NCBI GenBank assembly: GCA_038503035.1
Contig: JAVSML010001083.1
Span: forward strand, 66,905 to 130,904
DNA: 64,000 bases
From: Crocodylus rhombifer
Lineage: Eukaryota; Chordata; Crocodylia; Crocodylidae
Direction: 5' to 3'
The position numbers and the translations under genes were made by a program. Below the pieces are notes generated by a model that made no database searches, was not told where the DNA came from, and saw nothing but the letters and a program-made list of their open reading frames with translations. Each line of letters opens with the position of its first letter. Positions within the stretch are counted from its first letter, which is position 1. Shown here piece by piece: positions 42,109 through 54,130 of this stretch.

Positions 42109-42870
42109 GTAGTGGTTTTCAACTGTTTTTGTACTCTCGACCCATTTGTAAACCTCCATGACCAGTCCCACCCAGTAAATAGTTTAAGTAGAAAACACAC
42201 AAGTATTTTGGCCCCAAAATACATGTAGCACAGCTATACAGGAGACCCAGGTGCAATTCCTGGATGCTTATACAAATACAGACATGGAGGCACCAAATCT
42301 AGATTCAGTCTGGCCTTTGGATTCTGTCTCAGTGGCCTAAATCGGGGCCGGAGGGTCTGGGCAGCCTCCAGTCCTGAAAAAGCTCCTGCCCAGGCATACG
42401 CACCGCAGGTCTGGGTGACCGCTCATGTGTACGTGATCAGAAGGATCAATGGTTGACAGACTTATTACACACTGCAAGTTAAAGCAGTTCAATAGTCTTA
42501 ATTTTAAAGACAGAAATCCATATCAACAGAAAACAATTAACAGCAGTATCAACATGTGGCCCTACGTGACTCCCAACTGACATTTACATTTTTCCATGTT
42601 TTTCCGTGGTTGTTCATGACCTTTTCATATATTCTTCTGATCAGAGACAACCGTAACAGGGCGCAGGGCGCGGGGCAAATCAGTCTGTGCGTGGCCCGGA
42701 CGTGGTGGCAGCAGGGGGGTGGCAAGTGGTCGGACACGAAGCCGAGCCGGCTCCACAGGGCCCCCCAAAACACAGGGCCTGGGACGGTCGCCCTGATCCC
42801 CCCCTCGGGATGGCCCTGCTTGTGACCCCACTTTTGGGTCGCAACCCACAGATTGAGAAATGCTGTGCTA
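42109..42870. mobile_element. hAT-like non-autonomous element
   Basis: The left end TAGTGGTTTTCAACTG and the right end (inverted TAGCACAGCATTTCTCAA) are of the AGTGGTTCTCAAC type common to sauropsid hAT MITEs. Possible target duplications are imperfect (GCACTAGA and GTGCTAGA). The interior shares a GGGACGGTCGCCCTGAT block with 4620-4770. Confidence 0.5.
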
Positions 42871-42925
42871 GAACAGTGGTCTGCAGTCCCCTGGGGGGGC
42901 CACAGACTGTCTAAGGGGTCAATGA

Positions 42926-44565
42926 AAGATGACTGTGTGCCAGCATAATTTTCTCGAACAGCTTGCCTAGGATCGAGGTGAGACTAACCGGCCTATAGTT
43001 TCCCGGGTCCTCCTCCCTGCCTTTTTTGAAGATGGGGACCACGTTGGCCCTTTTCCAGTCCTCCGGTACCTCACCAGAGCACCACGAGTGCTCATAAAGC
43101 CGTGCCGGGGGTCCTGCAATGACCTCGGCCAGTTCCTTTAGAACTCTAGGGTGGAGATCATCCGGGCCGGCTGACTTGAATACGTCCAACCCCTCCAGAA
43201 GCTCCCTAACTAAATCCTCGCTAACCTGTGGCCCAGGTGTGCCTCCCCCGGGGCCCGAGGGGGGCCCAGCAGGGAGGTGGCTGTTCTGGTCTCTATTTAG
43301 GAAGACGGAGGCAAAGAAATTGTTAAACATGTTAGCTTTGCCGTCTGGTGTGACGACCAAGTTACCCATGTCATCCTGCAAGGGCCCCACATTACCCGGG
43401 ACCTTCTTTTTACCCCCTACGTATTTAAAAAAAGACTTCTTATTGTCCTTAATCTGGGAAGCCAGTCCCAGTTCCATCTCTGCCTTGGCCTTCCTAACTA
43501 CCCCCCTACATCCCCGAGCAACTGCAGAATAGCCCTCCCTGCTGATGACCCCTTCCTTCCATTGGGTGTAAGCCTCCTTTTTAGCAAGGAGACATTCCTG
43601 GATGCTTTTGGCGAGCCACAGGGGCTTGTGTGCTCTCCTGCTCCCTTTGATCCTCGTTGGGATTACCTTCCTTTGGGTGTGGAGGATCATCTCCTTAAGG
43701 AACGACCACTCTTCTTGGACATCTGGCTCCTCTCCCCTCCGGGACCTCAGCGCTTCTCCAACTATCCTCCTTAGCTCATTGAAGTCTGCCCTCCTGAAAT
43801 CTAGGGCCGCTGCCTTACCGCATGACCTTGCCACCTTGCACTGGATGGTGAATTCCATCAGGCGATGATCGCTGTTGCCCAGGTGGTCGAGCACCCGCAG
43901 CCTCCTCACCAAGTCATCACCCGTGGCCAGCACTAGGTCCAACAAGGCATCCCCCCTGGTGGGGCTGTGCACCTCCTGGGTTAGATGGAGGTCCTGCACT
44001 CTGGCCAAGAACCGACGTGAGCGGTCAGACCTTGCTGACTGCTCTTCCCAGCAGAGCAAAGTCCGGGAAGTTCAGGTCCTCCATGACGACCACATCGTTA
44101 GACTTCACCACCTCTGTGAGCTGACCCAAGAATTCCTGGTCAAGCTCCTCTCCCTGGTTGGGAGGTCTGTAGTAGACCCCCACCGTTAAGTCCCTTTCCC
44201 TTCGACTGCCTTGTACTCTAACCCAAAGCACCTCAGAGTGCCCCTCCCCTGGCTCCTTGCTAATTAACGAGGCTGTGTATTCCTCCTTAATATAGATGGC
44301 CACGCCCCCACCCCTCTTTCCTATCCTGTCCCTCCTGTACAGCCTATAGCCCCTGACATTCACCACCCAATCATGCGTTTCATCCCACCATGTTTCCGTA
44401 ATCCCCACCATGTCTGGGCTGGTGTCAGCCAGCAGGAGGGTGAGTTCCTCCTGCTTGTTGCCCATACTACGAGCATTTGTGTAGAGGCATTTGAGGCCTC
44501 CTGTGGGTGTGTGTGCTGACCCTCGAATGCCCAAGAGTTGTGAGAAACGCTGGATAAGCTTTCAA
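42926..44565 (-). mobile_element. CR1 LINE, 5' half (endonuclease plus start of RT), lacking its 3' end
   Basis: The minus strand gives a nearly complete CR1 endonuclease (LYTNARSMGNKQEEL, GITETWWDETHDW, GGGVAIYIKEEY, VYYRPPNQGEE, DLNFPDF). After one frameshift near 44025-44059 comes a long frame through DLHLTQEVHSPTRG to the RT fingers (VPIFKKGREEDPGNYRPVSL). It stops at about 42926 before the catalytic YADD. LINEs are usually truncated at 5', so the missing 3' half implies later deletion or rearrangement. Confidence 0.85.
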
Positions 44566-44737
44566 GCATAAAAACCCTTGCTTTTATTTCTAAGTGAGAA
44601 AAGGCCCAAGAACTTGTCTAACATCTCTCCCAGCTCTATAGTTGCTCCCATAAGCGATATCACCAAATCAACCACAGGTATCAGCAAACCCACCACAGAT
44701 ATCACCACAGGTAGGGGCAGTCCTGGGGATAGTACTG

Positions 44738-45998
44738 CCAGGCCTTGGGTCTGCGCAGATGTAGTTAGGGATCTTCTGGAAGGGCTGGATGTTTTCAAAT
44801 CTGAGGGCCCTGATGCCCTCCACACACGGGTGTTGAGAGAGCTGGCGGGGTCATTGCTGTGCCCTTGGCTTAGCTGTATGAGCAATCGTGGTCCATGAGT
44901 CAGGTGCCCGGAGATTGGAAACTAGCTAATGTGGTCCCCATTTATAAGAAAGGGAGAAAGGAGGACCCAGGAAACTACAGTCCCATAAGCCTCACATCGG
45001 TCTTGGGCAAAATCCTTGAAAAATTATCAAGGATCACATATGTGGGGGGCCGGCAGGGGAGATTATGCCCAGGGGAAATCAACATGGGTTCATCAAAGGC
45101 AGGTCCTGCCAGACCAACCTGATGGCCTTTTATGACTAGGTAACTAAACCCCTGGATGATGGTGTCGCTGTGGACGTAGTCTTTCTGGACTCTAAGAAGG
45201 CCTTTGACACTCTCTCACCCCATTCTCATTAATAAATTGAGTGACTGTGGCATTGATGCCTACACAGTTGGATGGGTCAAAAATTGGCTGATGGGGCGCA
45301 CCCAGAGAGTGGGGGTGGTCAGGTCGTACTCGACTTGGCGGGATGTGAATAGTGGGGTCCCCCAGGGCTCGGTCTTGGGGCCTACACTGTTCAACATCTT
45401 CATCAGCGACTTGGACAAAGGGGTGGAAAACACGTTGTCCAAGTTTGTCGATGACACCAAGATGTGGGGAGAGGTAGGCACACTCGAAGGGAGAGAGAGG
45501 CTGCAATTAGATTTAGATTTAGACAGACTACAGAAGTGGGTGGATGGTAACAGGATGGGCTTCAACGTAGATAAATGCAGGGTGCTGCACCTGGGGAGGA
45601 CTCCACAGCACACATACAGGCTGGGGAGCTCCCCCCTTGTAAGCACAGAGATGGAAAGGGATCTTGGATCATTAGTGAGTCCAAGATGAACATGAGCCGC
45701 CAATGCCAGACCGCAGCCAGCAAAGCCAACCGCACCTTGTTGTGCATCCACAGATGCATCTCAAGCCGGTCCAGAGAGGTGAAACTCCCCCTCTATGCAA
45801 CACTGGTCAGGCCACAGCTGGAGCACTGCGTCCAGTTCTGGGCGCCGCACTTCAAGAGGGATGTGGCCAGCCTTGAGAGGGTTCAAAGGAGGGCCACCCG
45901 CTTGGTTGGAGGGCAACAGGGCAGGCCCTATGAGGAGAGGCTGAGGGACCTGAACCTGTTTAGCCTCAGCAAAAGGATTTTACTTGGCATGTGTGCCT
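44738..45998 (+). mobile_element. CR1 LINE fragment, RT region
   Basis: It reads DLLEGLDVFKSEGPDALHTR, VVPIYKKGRKEDPGNYSP, GVPQGSVLGPTLFNIFISDL and LVRPQLEHCVQFWAPHFKRD over several frames. The RT motif that should be YADD is FVDDTKMW. It lacks both the endonuclease and the 3' UTR and lies head-to-head with the previous copy. Confidence 0.85.
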
Positions 45999-48414
45999 CT
46001 GGGTGAATGGTGGAGAAGGGGGTAGAGGTAGACAACAAGGATCAGGCCCCTCATGGCTCCCACACCATCTTCCCCTGGCACGCCAACCTCTTACAGGTTG
46101 AAATTGGGGGTGTTTTTGGCACTCTGCCCCAAAATGTTCCCGACCCCTGCTTTAGATGATGTCCTGCTATGGTCCTGCACTCTGATTTGTGTGGGTGTGT
46201 TATGGGCATCTTTGGTCATGACCCCAGGAGGATGGTTACAGTTGTGTAAGTGTATTCCCTAACTCTGTAGCCCCTGGACTCCAGAAATGTACAGCTGAAA
46301 CAGATTAAAAAGTCCTCTCCTGATCAATAGAGCCTTTAATGTTACTGGACTCTGCTTTCTAGATTAAAAGGACATGAAATAGCCATTTCCCCTGTCCCCA
46401 TAGACTCAGTCTGTCCCTTAAGTACACACCTTTCCCTATGATAGCAGGGCTTCTGCCTGAATGTATTTCCCTCTACCACATGCCAGGGATCACATATGCT
46501 GCCCAAATCCCCTCCCAGGCTCCTTGTGGCAGAGCATGCTACACTTTGCATGCCTCGAACCCTTCAGTCCTCACCTTTCTTTCCAGCCTCCTCAAGTCTT
46601 TTGCTTTTTCTCCCCTGAAGGACATCTACAGGCAGATAGTACATTACCAAGACACAGAAATGCTCTCAGGTGGCCTCATTTCCCTTTACCCAGCCAGCAT
46701 GAGCTTTCAAGGCAGAGCATGGCCCTGGGGGAAGGTCTGGTCGTTCCAAATTGGCTCTTTTTGACTCTATTGATTGTTAGAGGAAGGAAGGGTAGATTTC
46801 TTTCTTTTTTTTTTTTTTAAACGTGTTTCAGGCCAAATCAACCAAATCAATTATGAATCCTATCAACCGTGCGGTTGTTCAAGTCTGTGTGGTGCTACCA
46901 CCAGCAAGGATCCTTCCTCCCAGACTCTTCTGCCTGGGGCTTCAGATGCTTCCAAATCCATGGCAGGCATCCTGCATGCAAGCCCCTAGCCTGGAGGCCT
47001 TGGACTTCAGATGCACCCTGGTCTCACTGGCCCTTACACAAAATGCTGAAGGAGCAAAAAGAGCAATCCCTCCTCACCGTAACTTGTGCAGCCCAGATCC
47101 TTGCATTTGGAGGCATTTGTAGACTCTTGCGGCTGGGGTCAGCCTGCCCGCAGTGCAAGGGACAGGCCTTCACCCTCTAACACCAAGTCATTCAAGGCTG
47201 AGAAGGGGATCTTCCCTGCCAGGTAAGGCAGGGTAGATATGCACCTTGGTAGACTAAGATATAGAGAGAGCATAAGCTTTCCTGAGCTCCTTCACTTCCA
47301 TCAGGTTCTGTAGGGTAGGGGGGATCGAATGAGGTGGTTAGGGGGGAGCTACCAATGCAAGGGAAAGGACCGGGGGATGAGAAAGGAGCTTTAATATCCC
47401 ACCTATCCTCCTCCCCCCAGTTTACATGGAGCTATTCAGCCTTTACCTGCCGGCTCTTCCAGAATGCAAATGACAGTGTCCCAGTTCAGCCCTTTATCAG
47501 CTCCTTATCCCCAGGCCCTTCCCCCTGGGGTATCAGATAGGCTGCTTACAATATAGCTGCCCCATCCCTCTGCTCATTCGGCAGCTAATGGTCTGAGAAA
47601 AGATTATTCCAAATGTCTGAGATAATGCTCATTCTCTGCCTTATTCTTTCTGTAACAACTACAGACCTGATTAGTTTGATGCTCAGTGTTTTGTACACCA
47701 GAGAGAGGGGGGAGTTGGTGGCCAGGATGATTTGCTTTTTGTTTAAAAAAAGAAATATGCCCATCAAATCCCTCCTGTGCCCCATAAATGTACCTCTGTC
47801 TAACTTCGATGCTTATAATAACAGTTGCTGGTCAAATAGAAGAAGGGTGTCAGGCTTTCAGCTTATCCCTCTCTCATCCAGTGCTTTTAACTGTGAAGTT
47901 TCAAATATAAAATTCCAAGATTTTGGGTACGCAAAAAAACCCCCATAAAGTCCCAGCTACATTTAGTCATCACATGGACAGAACATACTAGACTCCTTCC
48001 TCTGGAAAACACACCTCCGTCCTCTCCAACAGCACTGCATATATTGGCAAAGTCACCAAATTCTAGGCATTTTGAACAAAATATAGAGCTCTCAGAATAA
48101 TCTGCCACCCACTTGTTCCCATTTCTCTTCAAGATAGTCCAATCCAGGCACACTTGCTGGCTGTAGCTATATCACTGGCGCAGGGAGAAAGGAATCCTTC
48201 ATGGTAGGGCAGATGTCTAGCAAAGAAAGACATTTAAAGAAGTTATTTTTTTCCTTCCCATGATGGCAAATGAACCAGTTCCCATGGCATCTCTGCAGAA
48301 CTGCCAAGCCTTAAGCAGTGCTAAGTGCAATATTTATTATCATCACCACTGAGACGGAGTCAATAATCTCCCCAACTCTAGGGTCCTGGGTCCCAGAAGC
48401 ATGGTGGGAATAGA
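45999..48414. other. no gene recognised
   Basis: A T run lies at about 46803-46818. Several open frames of 100-120 codons have no recognisable domain. No known repeat was identified. Confidence 0.4.
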
Positions 48415-48525
48415 CTCATAGGAAGTTAGGGTTGAAGGGACCTCAGAAGCTCACATCTAGTCCAACCCCCTGCTCAAAGCAGGACCAGCCCCAGTTAGAT
48501 CATCCCAGCCAGGGCTCCAAGTCCT
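48415..48525 (-). mobile_element. CR1 3' end fragment, antisense
   Basis: Signature CATAGGAAGTTAGGGTTGAA, GGGACCTCAGAAG, CTAGTCCAACCCCCTGCTCA. Confidence 0.75.
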
Positions 48526-48987
48526 GTCCCGGGACAGATCTCAGCCCTGTCTCTGCCCCAAAGTCCCCTGCCTCCAGGGTCAGGACCCAGCCCCACACCT
48601 ACTCTTTTGCTAGAGACTCCAGGTGATCGAGAGAGGCCTTGGGAAAGTGCTTAAGACAGGCAGGACAGGGACTCTGCACACGTGGCCCTGGGAGCCTCAG
48701 ATCTGGTAGTCCCTAGGGACCTGTTCCATGGTTGGGAACGTGTCTGAAAGAGGGGTCACATTTGTGCTAATAAGTAGTCACTGCTTGGCTTTGCCTGGAA
48801 ACTCCTCCAAAGGCCAGCTTAGGGAAGCCAGGAGAGACAGGGGAGGGAGACGTTTCCAGGGGACCATGAACAGGCCCCTGCACACTTTGTGCTTCTGGAG
48901 ATGGACTGTCAGGAAGTGGACTGGGAAAAATAAGACAAATGTTGAGGGAAAAGGAGTAAGGGCAGGGGAGAAGGTACATGTCCATGG
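48526..48987. other. no gene recognised
   Basis: No exon or known repeat recognised. Confidence 0.35.
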
Positions 48988-49168
48988 GTGACTGGTGCCA
49001 CCTTAGTCGGGGGGGCACATGCCCCCCCAGTGACCAGTCAGAGACTGGGAGGGGGTGGTCCCCCATGGCCAATTTCGCCACCTGGGAAGTGGCTGCGGCA
49101 CTTCATCTGGCGCTCCCATTGCCTGGGAAGCGCTCGCACCCCCGTGCACCTGCTATGTGTCGCCACTG
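48988..49168 (-). mobile_element. CAGTGGCG-family MITE, copy 4
   Basis: On the minus strand it begins CAGTGGCGACACATAGCAGG and ends GACTAAGGTGGCACCAGTCA, matching both ends of the 40177 copy. The interior is shorter and partly different. Confidence 0.6.
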
Positions 49169-50261
49169 TGCATATCCATTTAAGAAATACTGTTTTCTAC
49201 CTGTGGGGTCCTTTTGAATTTCACAGCAGTGACAACATGAGTCTGGCACTGCTCAATTCTGAGTGCAGGATTTTGCAACATTAAAGTCATTTTTTTTTAC
49301 TGTCATATTTGTGAATAAAATCCCCTCTACTTCTGCTGCTCTTCCACATAATTCTCTAATATAATGCAGATATAATCCTTTTCCACCTTGCCCCCTTTTC
49401 TCTTCAGCAATAAAATATGATTGTATAATTCCTGATTTGTCCATTTATGCATTTTTGGATTTTTATGTAGAACCACCTATTTTTACCCAATGTATTTATC
49501 AACGAACATTTTCAGTATACATACTGCTTATTTTTGCTTCTTCTAAACAGCCACGATTCCTCTAAAAATATTCCCATTTTTCCTTTTTTGACTTGACAGC
49601 CAGATTGTGTAAATCTTTTAATATTTTTCCTCATTTTATCTCTTGCTTAATAAATATTTGACTAACTTCTTTCAAAGTGTATCATCATTTCCCCCTTCCA
49701 CTTACTGAATGATTCATGATATTAATACTGTAAGTCTCAGTTCCAGAGGAATATGATTGCCTGAAGCTCTTAGCCCAGCTGAGGCCAAGGAGACATCATG
49801 AAACCAGTGATCAACTTCCCCTCCACCACAAAATATGAAAATCAAATTATTTGCTCCAGTATTAAGGAATGGTGGTATACAGAAGGTACCCTCTTAGACC
49901 CAACAAGGGATTAGAAATTAATACATTTTGATTGCTGGTACAATCTTGAATGGTTCAGCATGGCATGGGTAATCCACTTCTGACGGGATTATTTCCAATA
50001 TCCCTTTATTCCCTTCCCCTTGAACTGTATGGCGCCTTGTAGAAGGCAAGACCCTGTGCAAAATTCCTTTAAAAACAGATTAACTATCCTGAAATGGTAT
50101 GGAGTTATCGTTGCCTTGAAGGTAGAAGGAGAAAGTTATTCATAAAAGAAATAGAAAACAATAGCAAAGATAGACAATTCAGCTGTTCTCTCCCTTCTCA
50201 GGGTCACAGGTAGGGAAGGGAATGAAAATATCCTTGACAGAGATGTCCAATCACATTTACG
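49169..50261. other. AT-rich, no gene recognised
   Basis: Long AT-rich stretch with A/T runs and no conserved frame. Confidence 0.4.
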
Positions 50262-50485
50262 GCAATCAGGACTCATAGTCGAGATGATATCTTTTATTAG
50301 ACCAACTAGATTTTTGCAAAAAAAAAAAAAAAAAAAATTTAACTGCAAGCTTTTGGACACAAACACCCCAAAGGCTTGCAATTAAAGAAATTTTTTGCAA
50401 AAATCGTGGTGGTCTAATAAAAGATATCATCTTGACTATGAGTCCTGATTACCTTTTCCTCTAGACCAATATGGCTACAACCTGG
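50262..50485. repeat. long inverted repeat built from the TCTTTTATTRGACCAACT repeat
   Basis: Left arm 50265-50325 (ATCAGGACTCATAGTCGAGA, TGATATCTTTTATTAGACCA, then TTTTTGCAAAAA) is nearly complementary to right arm 50391-50449 (ending ATCATCTTGACTATGAGTCC). A smaller hairpin, GCAAGCTTTTGG...CCAAAGGCTTGC, lies in the spacer. Right of the arm, GACCAATATGGCTACAACC is the inverted outer end seen at 5.03 kb. Confidence 0.75.
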
Positions 50486-50659
50486 ATACCAATCTCATTT
50501 ACGACATTCCTGGTGCTTCTGTGTGGAAAAATAGGATCATAAATCCCAACATGTCGAAGAACACAACTGGCAGTAGCAGATCCTCTTTCCACCGTGTAAC
50601 CCAATAGCTCCCTTGTTAGTGCACACAAGCAGTGGGTGGGAGACCTGGGTTCTAGGTCA

Positions 50660-50815
50660 TCGCATCATAGAAAATTACAGTTGGAAGGGACCTCAAGAGG
50701 TCATCTAGTCCAACCCACTGCTCAAAGCAGGACCAGTCCCAGCTAGGTTATCCCAGCCAGGGCTTTGTCAAGATGGGTCCTGAAAACCTCCAAGAATGCA
50801 GATTCCACCACCTCT
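50660..50815 (-). mobile_element. CR1 3' end fragment, antisense
   Basis: Signature ATCATAGAAAATTACAGTTG, GAAGGGACCTCAAGAGGTCA, TCTAGTCCAACCCACTGCTC. Confidence 0.8.
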
Positions 50816-52139
50816 CAAAGCTTCAAACCCACAAGGCCTGCTACTTCCAGCTAGGAAGGCCAAGGATACACATACAGCCTTGAACCCACTACCAACAGGA
50901 CACCGGTATGCCACACAAGCCCCTTGGGCACAGGGCTCAGCTGAAATGCATACACCCAACATAGGGCTCAATCCCACAAATTGAGTCCCATCCTGGGCTA
51001 CTGGCAGAGCACTCTGAGAGACACCCATCAGACTCCAGTGGGCCACACAAACCCCGTGCCCACAGGACCCGGTCCCTCCTTGCACAGAACAGGCTTGAGC
51101 CAGCATTCCTGCATCTCAGGAGGCCACCAAGCTGCAGGCTAGGTAGGCATTGCCTGAGCCTTTCTCCAAGCTTTATCTTGAAGTTGTTCCACTGAACCTT
51201 GCATTCATATTCACTGGATCAAAGAGAGAGTTTCTGTCAATTGTGAGCAAAGGTCTAGGCTGGAACCCACTGCTTCCCATCTTTATGAACCTCTGATTTG
51301 CAACCTTCATTCAGGAGCTACGTATCTCCTTCTTTTGGCTGTCCAGTGGGTCAGCTTATATATATATAATTTGTCTCTGAGGCCAAAATAGCCCAAACTA
51401 ATTCCAAATCCAAGAGTCCAGAACCACAAGTGGCCCTATTTCCAGCAAACATCCTCTACCCACACCTGGGGCTTCAGATGTTTCCAAAACTTTTGGCGGG
51501 CGTCCTACTTGCAGGCCCAAGCCCGGAGTCTTGGGGTTCGGATGCCCCCAGGTTTTGCTTGCTCTAAGCCATAAGGCCCTCGGAGCAAGCAAGGGAGGAG
51601 AAATGTATGACTAAATAATATGGAATCTAGGTGCTAGGTAAGGGTAGGGGGAGTAGGACCTCATCTGCCACTTTCTGCCCCCTCCTTGCCCCTCCTCCGT
51701 ACCTGAGAGGGTGAGCATGGCCCCGAGCCGCCTGTCCTTAGAGGTCTTCCTCCCAGCCCCAGGAGCATGGGAGTAGTTGAGAATGAGCTGGACTGAAAAG
51801 TGTGGCCCTGCAGTCCCGTGTTGGGCCATGCCCCTGTGGCACAGCATGCTGCTCAGGGTGCAGGGTGGCCAATGCAGGGGCTGTTAGAGGCAGTGGGAGA
51901 ATTGCTGAAGAATTGCTCTATTATTTTGATGAAGTCAAAAAAAATGAGTGAAAGCTAAGAGTTGGCATTTTTTGAGGGCTGTCGTTAGACTAATGAGGGG
52001 TGCCTCGGGGATAAAAAGGTTGAGAACCACTGAGCTATAGCATGGCATTTAGAAAGCTATACTGCTGTGAGTTAAGTACATCACATGATGGAAATCCTTC
52101 ACGGCCTTGAGGATGTGGTCCGGTGCTCAGTTATGATGT
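50816..52139. other. no gene recognised; possible hAT MITE end
   Basis: A short (TA)n lies near 51357-51368. At 52000-52035, GGGGATAAAAAGGTTGAGAA, CCACTGAGCTA is the right end of an AGTGGTTCTCAACC-type hAT MITE, whose left end I could not place with confidence. Confidence 0.4.
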
Positions 52140-52400
52140 CAAGATTCTCGTCCTATTTTTTGTCTGAATTTTTCTAGCGTTGGCCACCGATTGTTGCATT
52201 ATTCTGCCTCCTTGGGCTAGAATAAAAGGTTCTTCACTGTCTATAATCTCTTCCTTAATTAGTTCTTACGCACTTTGATCAAGTCACCTCTATTGAATAA
52301 ACTCATTAGGCTGGGCGCTCTAAACCTCGCACTGTGAGGGAGGTTTTCCAGGCATCTAATTCATTTGGTAGCTCTTCTCTGAACCTTTTCTGCTGGTAAT
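52140..52400 (-). mobile_element. old CR1-type 3' fragment, antisense
   Basis: Antisense CR1-like sequence with CTAATTCATTTGGTAGCTCT, TCTCTGAACCTTTTCTGCTG at its end and a decayed interior; similar in type to 1070-1310. Confidence 0.5.
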
Positions 52401-52407
52401 GCCTGCT

Positions 52408-52595
52408 CCACTGACGACACACTGGGGGTGCGTGCGGGTGCACATGCACCCCCTGAGATCAGCCGTGCACCCCCCGGAAGCGCCAGCCACAAAACCAGAA
52501 GACTACTGGCTCGGTGATCGGCTGCTGGGGGACCCCCGCTCACTCCTCCGTCAGCAATCTGGTGCCCCCCCAGACTCGGGGGCATCAGTCGCCCA
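52408..52595 (+). mobile_element. CAGTGGCG-family MITE, copy 5
   Basis: It starts with a diverged end (CCACTGACGACACACTGGGG), has the core GTGCACATGCACCCCCTGAG, and ends GGCATCAGTCGCC. It inserted next to the CR1 fragment. Confidence 0.5.
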
Positions 52596-53938
52596 TGGTC
52601 TGCTCCCTTCTTTCAGATTCTCTGCTGGGGCACTGTTTCCGAGTGCTGCTCACTCCCATGTTTCCAGCTGCACTGGGGTGATTTCACTGAGAAGAGGCAG
52701 AGCCAATGTTTCGGTGATGGCTAGGAAGGTCAGGTGGGTTATATGCATGGGAAGGACAAAAGAAAGACAACCTCTGGGAGACCTACTTGGAGGAATGGAA
52801 CCATTTTATTTGGGAGAAATGCCGCTGTTGAACCACTGCATTGTATAGACACCAATGAAGAAAACCTACCCAGCAAGAGAATGGCAGTACTGTACCTACC
52901 CCTCTGGTTCTGGACCTGGAGGATGGAGCAGTCATGGAAACCCAGGGGCTGATCGAATCTCAGCCCCTATGATCCAACTATACCAAAAGGGGAGACCCAG
53001 ACCATGGAGGGGCCTGCTTTGGGAAAGTATTGCATAGTATTTTGTAAAGCCTTATGGGAAAGAAAGCTCCTACAGATCTTCCACCAGATCCTCAAAAGTA
53101 CATAGTTAATGCCCAAATGTGTGGGCATTAATGTCCCGTACACCCATGAATCTCCTGAACTTAAGGTGCCGTAAAGACACCACCGTATTTTCAGAGACTC
53201 TCTATACCCCCTGGACTTTCACATATCCCTACCCAAAATGATAGCCATACCAGAGAAGATAAAAAAACCCACAGTCTTTATATGTTAACACAGAGCCACT
53301 ATGATTTTGCTGGGTTCTTCCTGCTCTCCAGCCTTATTGCACTGTTGTGTTGTGTCTGTGTTTCCCTTTACCTGAGCGAGGCCACATCGCTACACCTATG
53401 GTAACAGCACCATGGATGCTTAAATGGAGTTGTTTTCAAGTCAGGTACTACTCACTGAAGTGACGCATACAGAAGTCAAGAAACAATATAATGTATGACA
53501 CCATTTCACTAATGCCCTCTGCTTTTAGCCAGCATGAGCTCTGGGGCAGATCAGAAGAGGTCTGGCACATCAACATTGCAAAATGATGGTTAATGTTAGC
53601 CACTGTACGCGTTTAACTCTTGACATGCAAAAAAAAGCAAAGCAGAGGTTGCGTTTAGATCATAGTACCCTGTTTCATTCATATTCTCTGCCTTGAGGCA
53701 GCATGGATGTCCATGAAGTAAGTCATCCAAAGCAGGATACACGAGCATTTCCCAAAAGAAAGATTTTAAGGCAACACACTTCCCCTCATTTGGGTTACTG
53801 AAGATGCCTTTGTTTTTCAGTGCTTTTTGTCCTGATCAAAACAGATTGTTGTACAAAGGGTGGTGATAAGTTGTGCTCTGTGTCCACAGGGGACAGGGCA
53901 AGTAAGAGGCAAGTAAGAGGCTTATGCTGAAATAAAGA
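52596..53938. other. no gene recognised
   Basis: No conserved frame or known repeat identified. Confidence 0.4.
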
Positions 53939-54130
53939 AGATTTAGGTTAGATACTAGGAAGAACTTCCTAACGGCAAGGGTGTAACACTTTACCTAGAA
54001 TATCTGTGGACTCTCTGACATTGGAAGCTCTGAAGAGCAGGCTAAACAGGTAGTTGGTGAGTTTTAACTTTATCAGGGATGGATTCGGGGACTTCTGGAA
54101 GTCCTTCCCAGCCTCATTTCTCTGAGTTTA
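53939..54130 (+). mobile_element. CR1 3' UTR fragment
   Basis: AAGATTTAGGTTAGATACTA, GGAAGAACTTCCTAACGGCA and a decayed remainder ending at CCAGCCTCATTTCTCTGAG are typical of a CR1 3' UTR in sense orientation. Confidence 0.65.
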
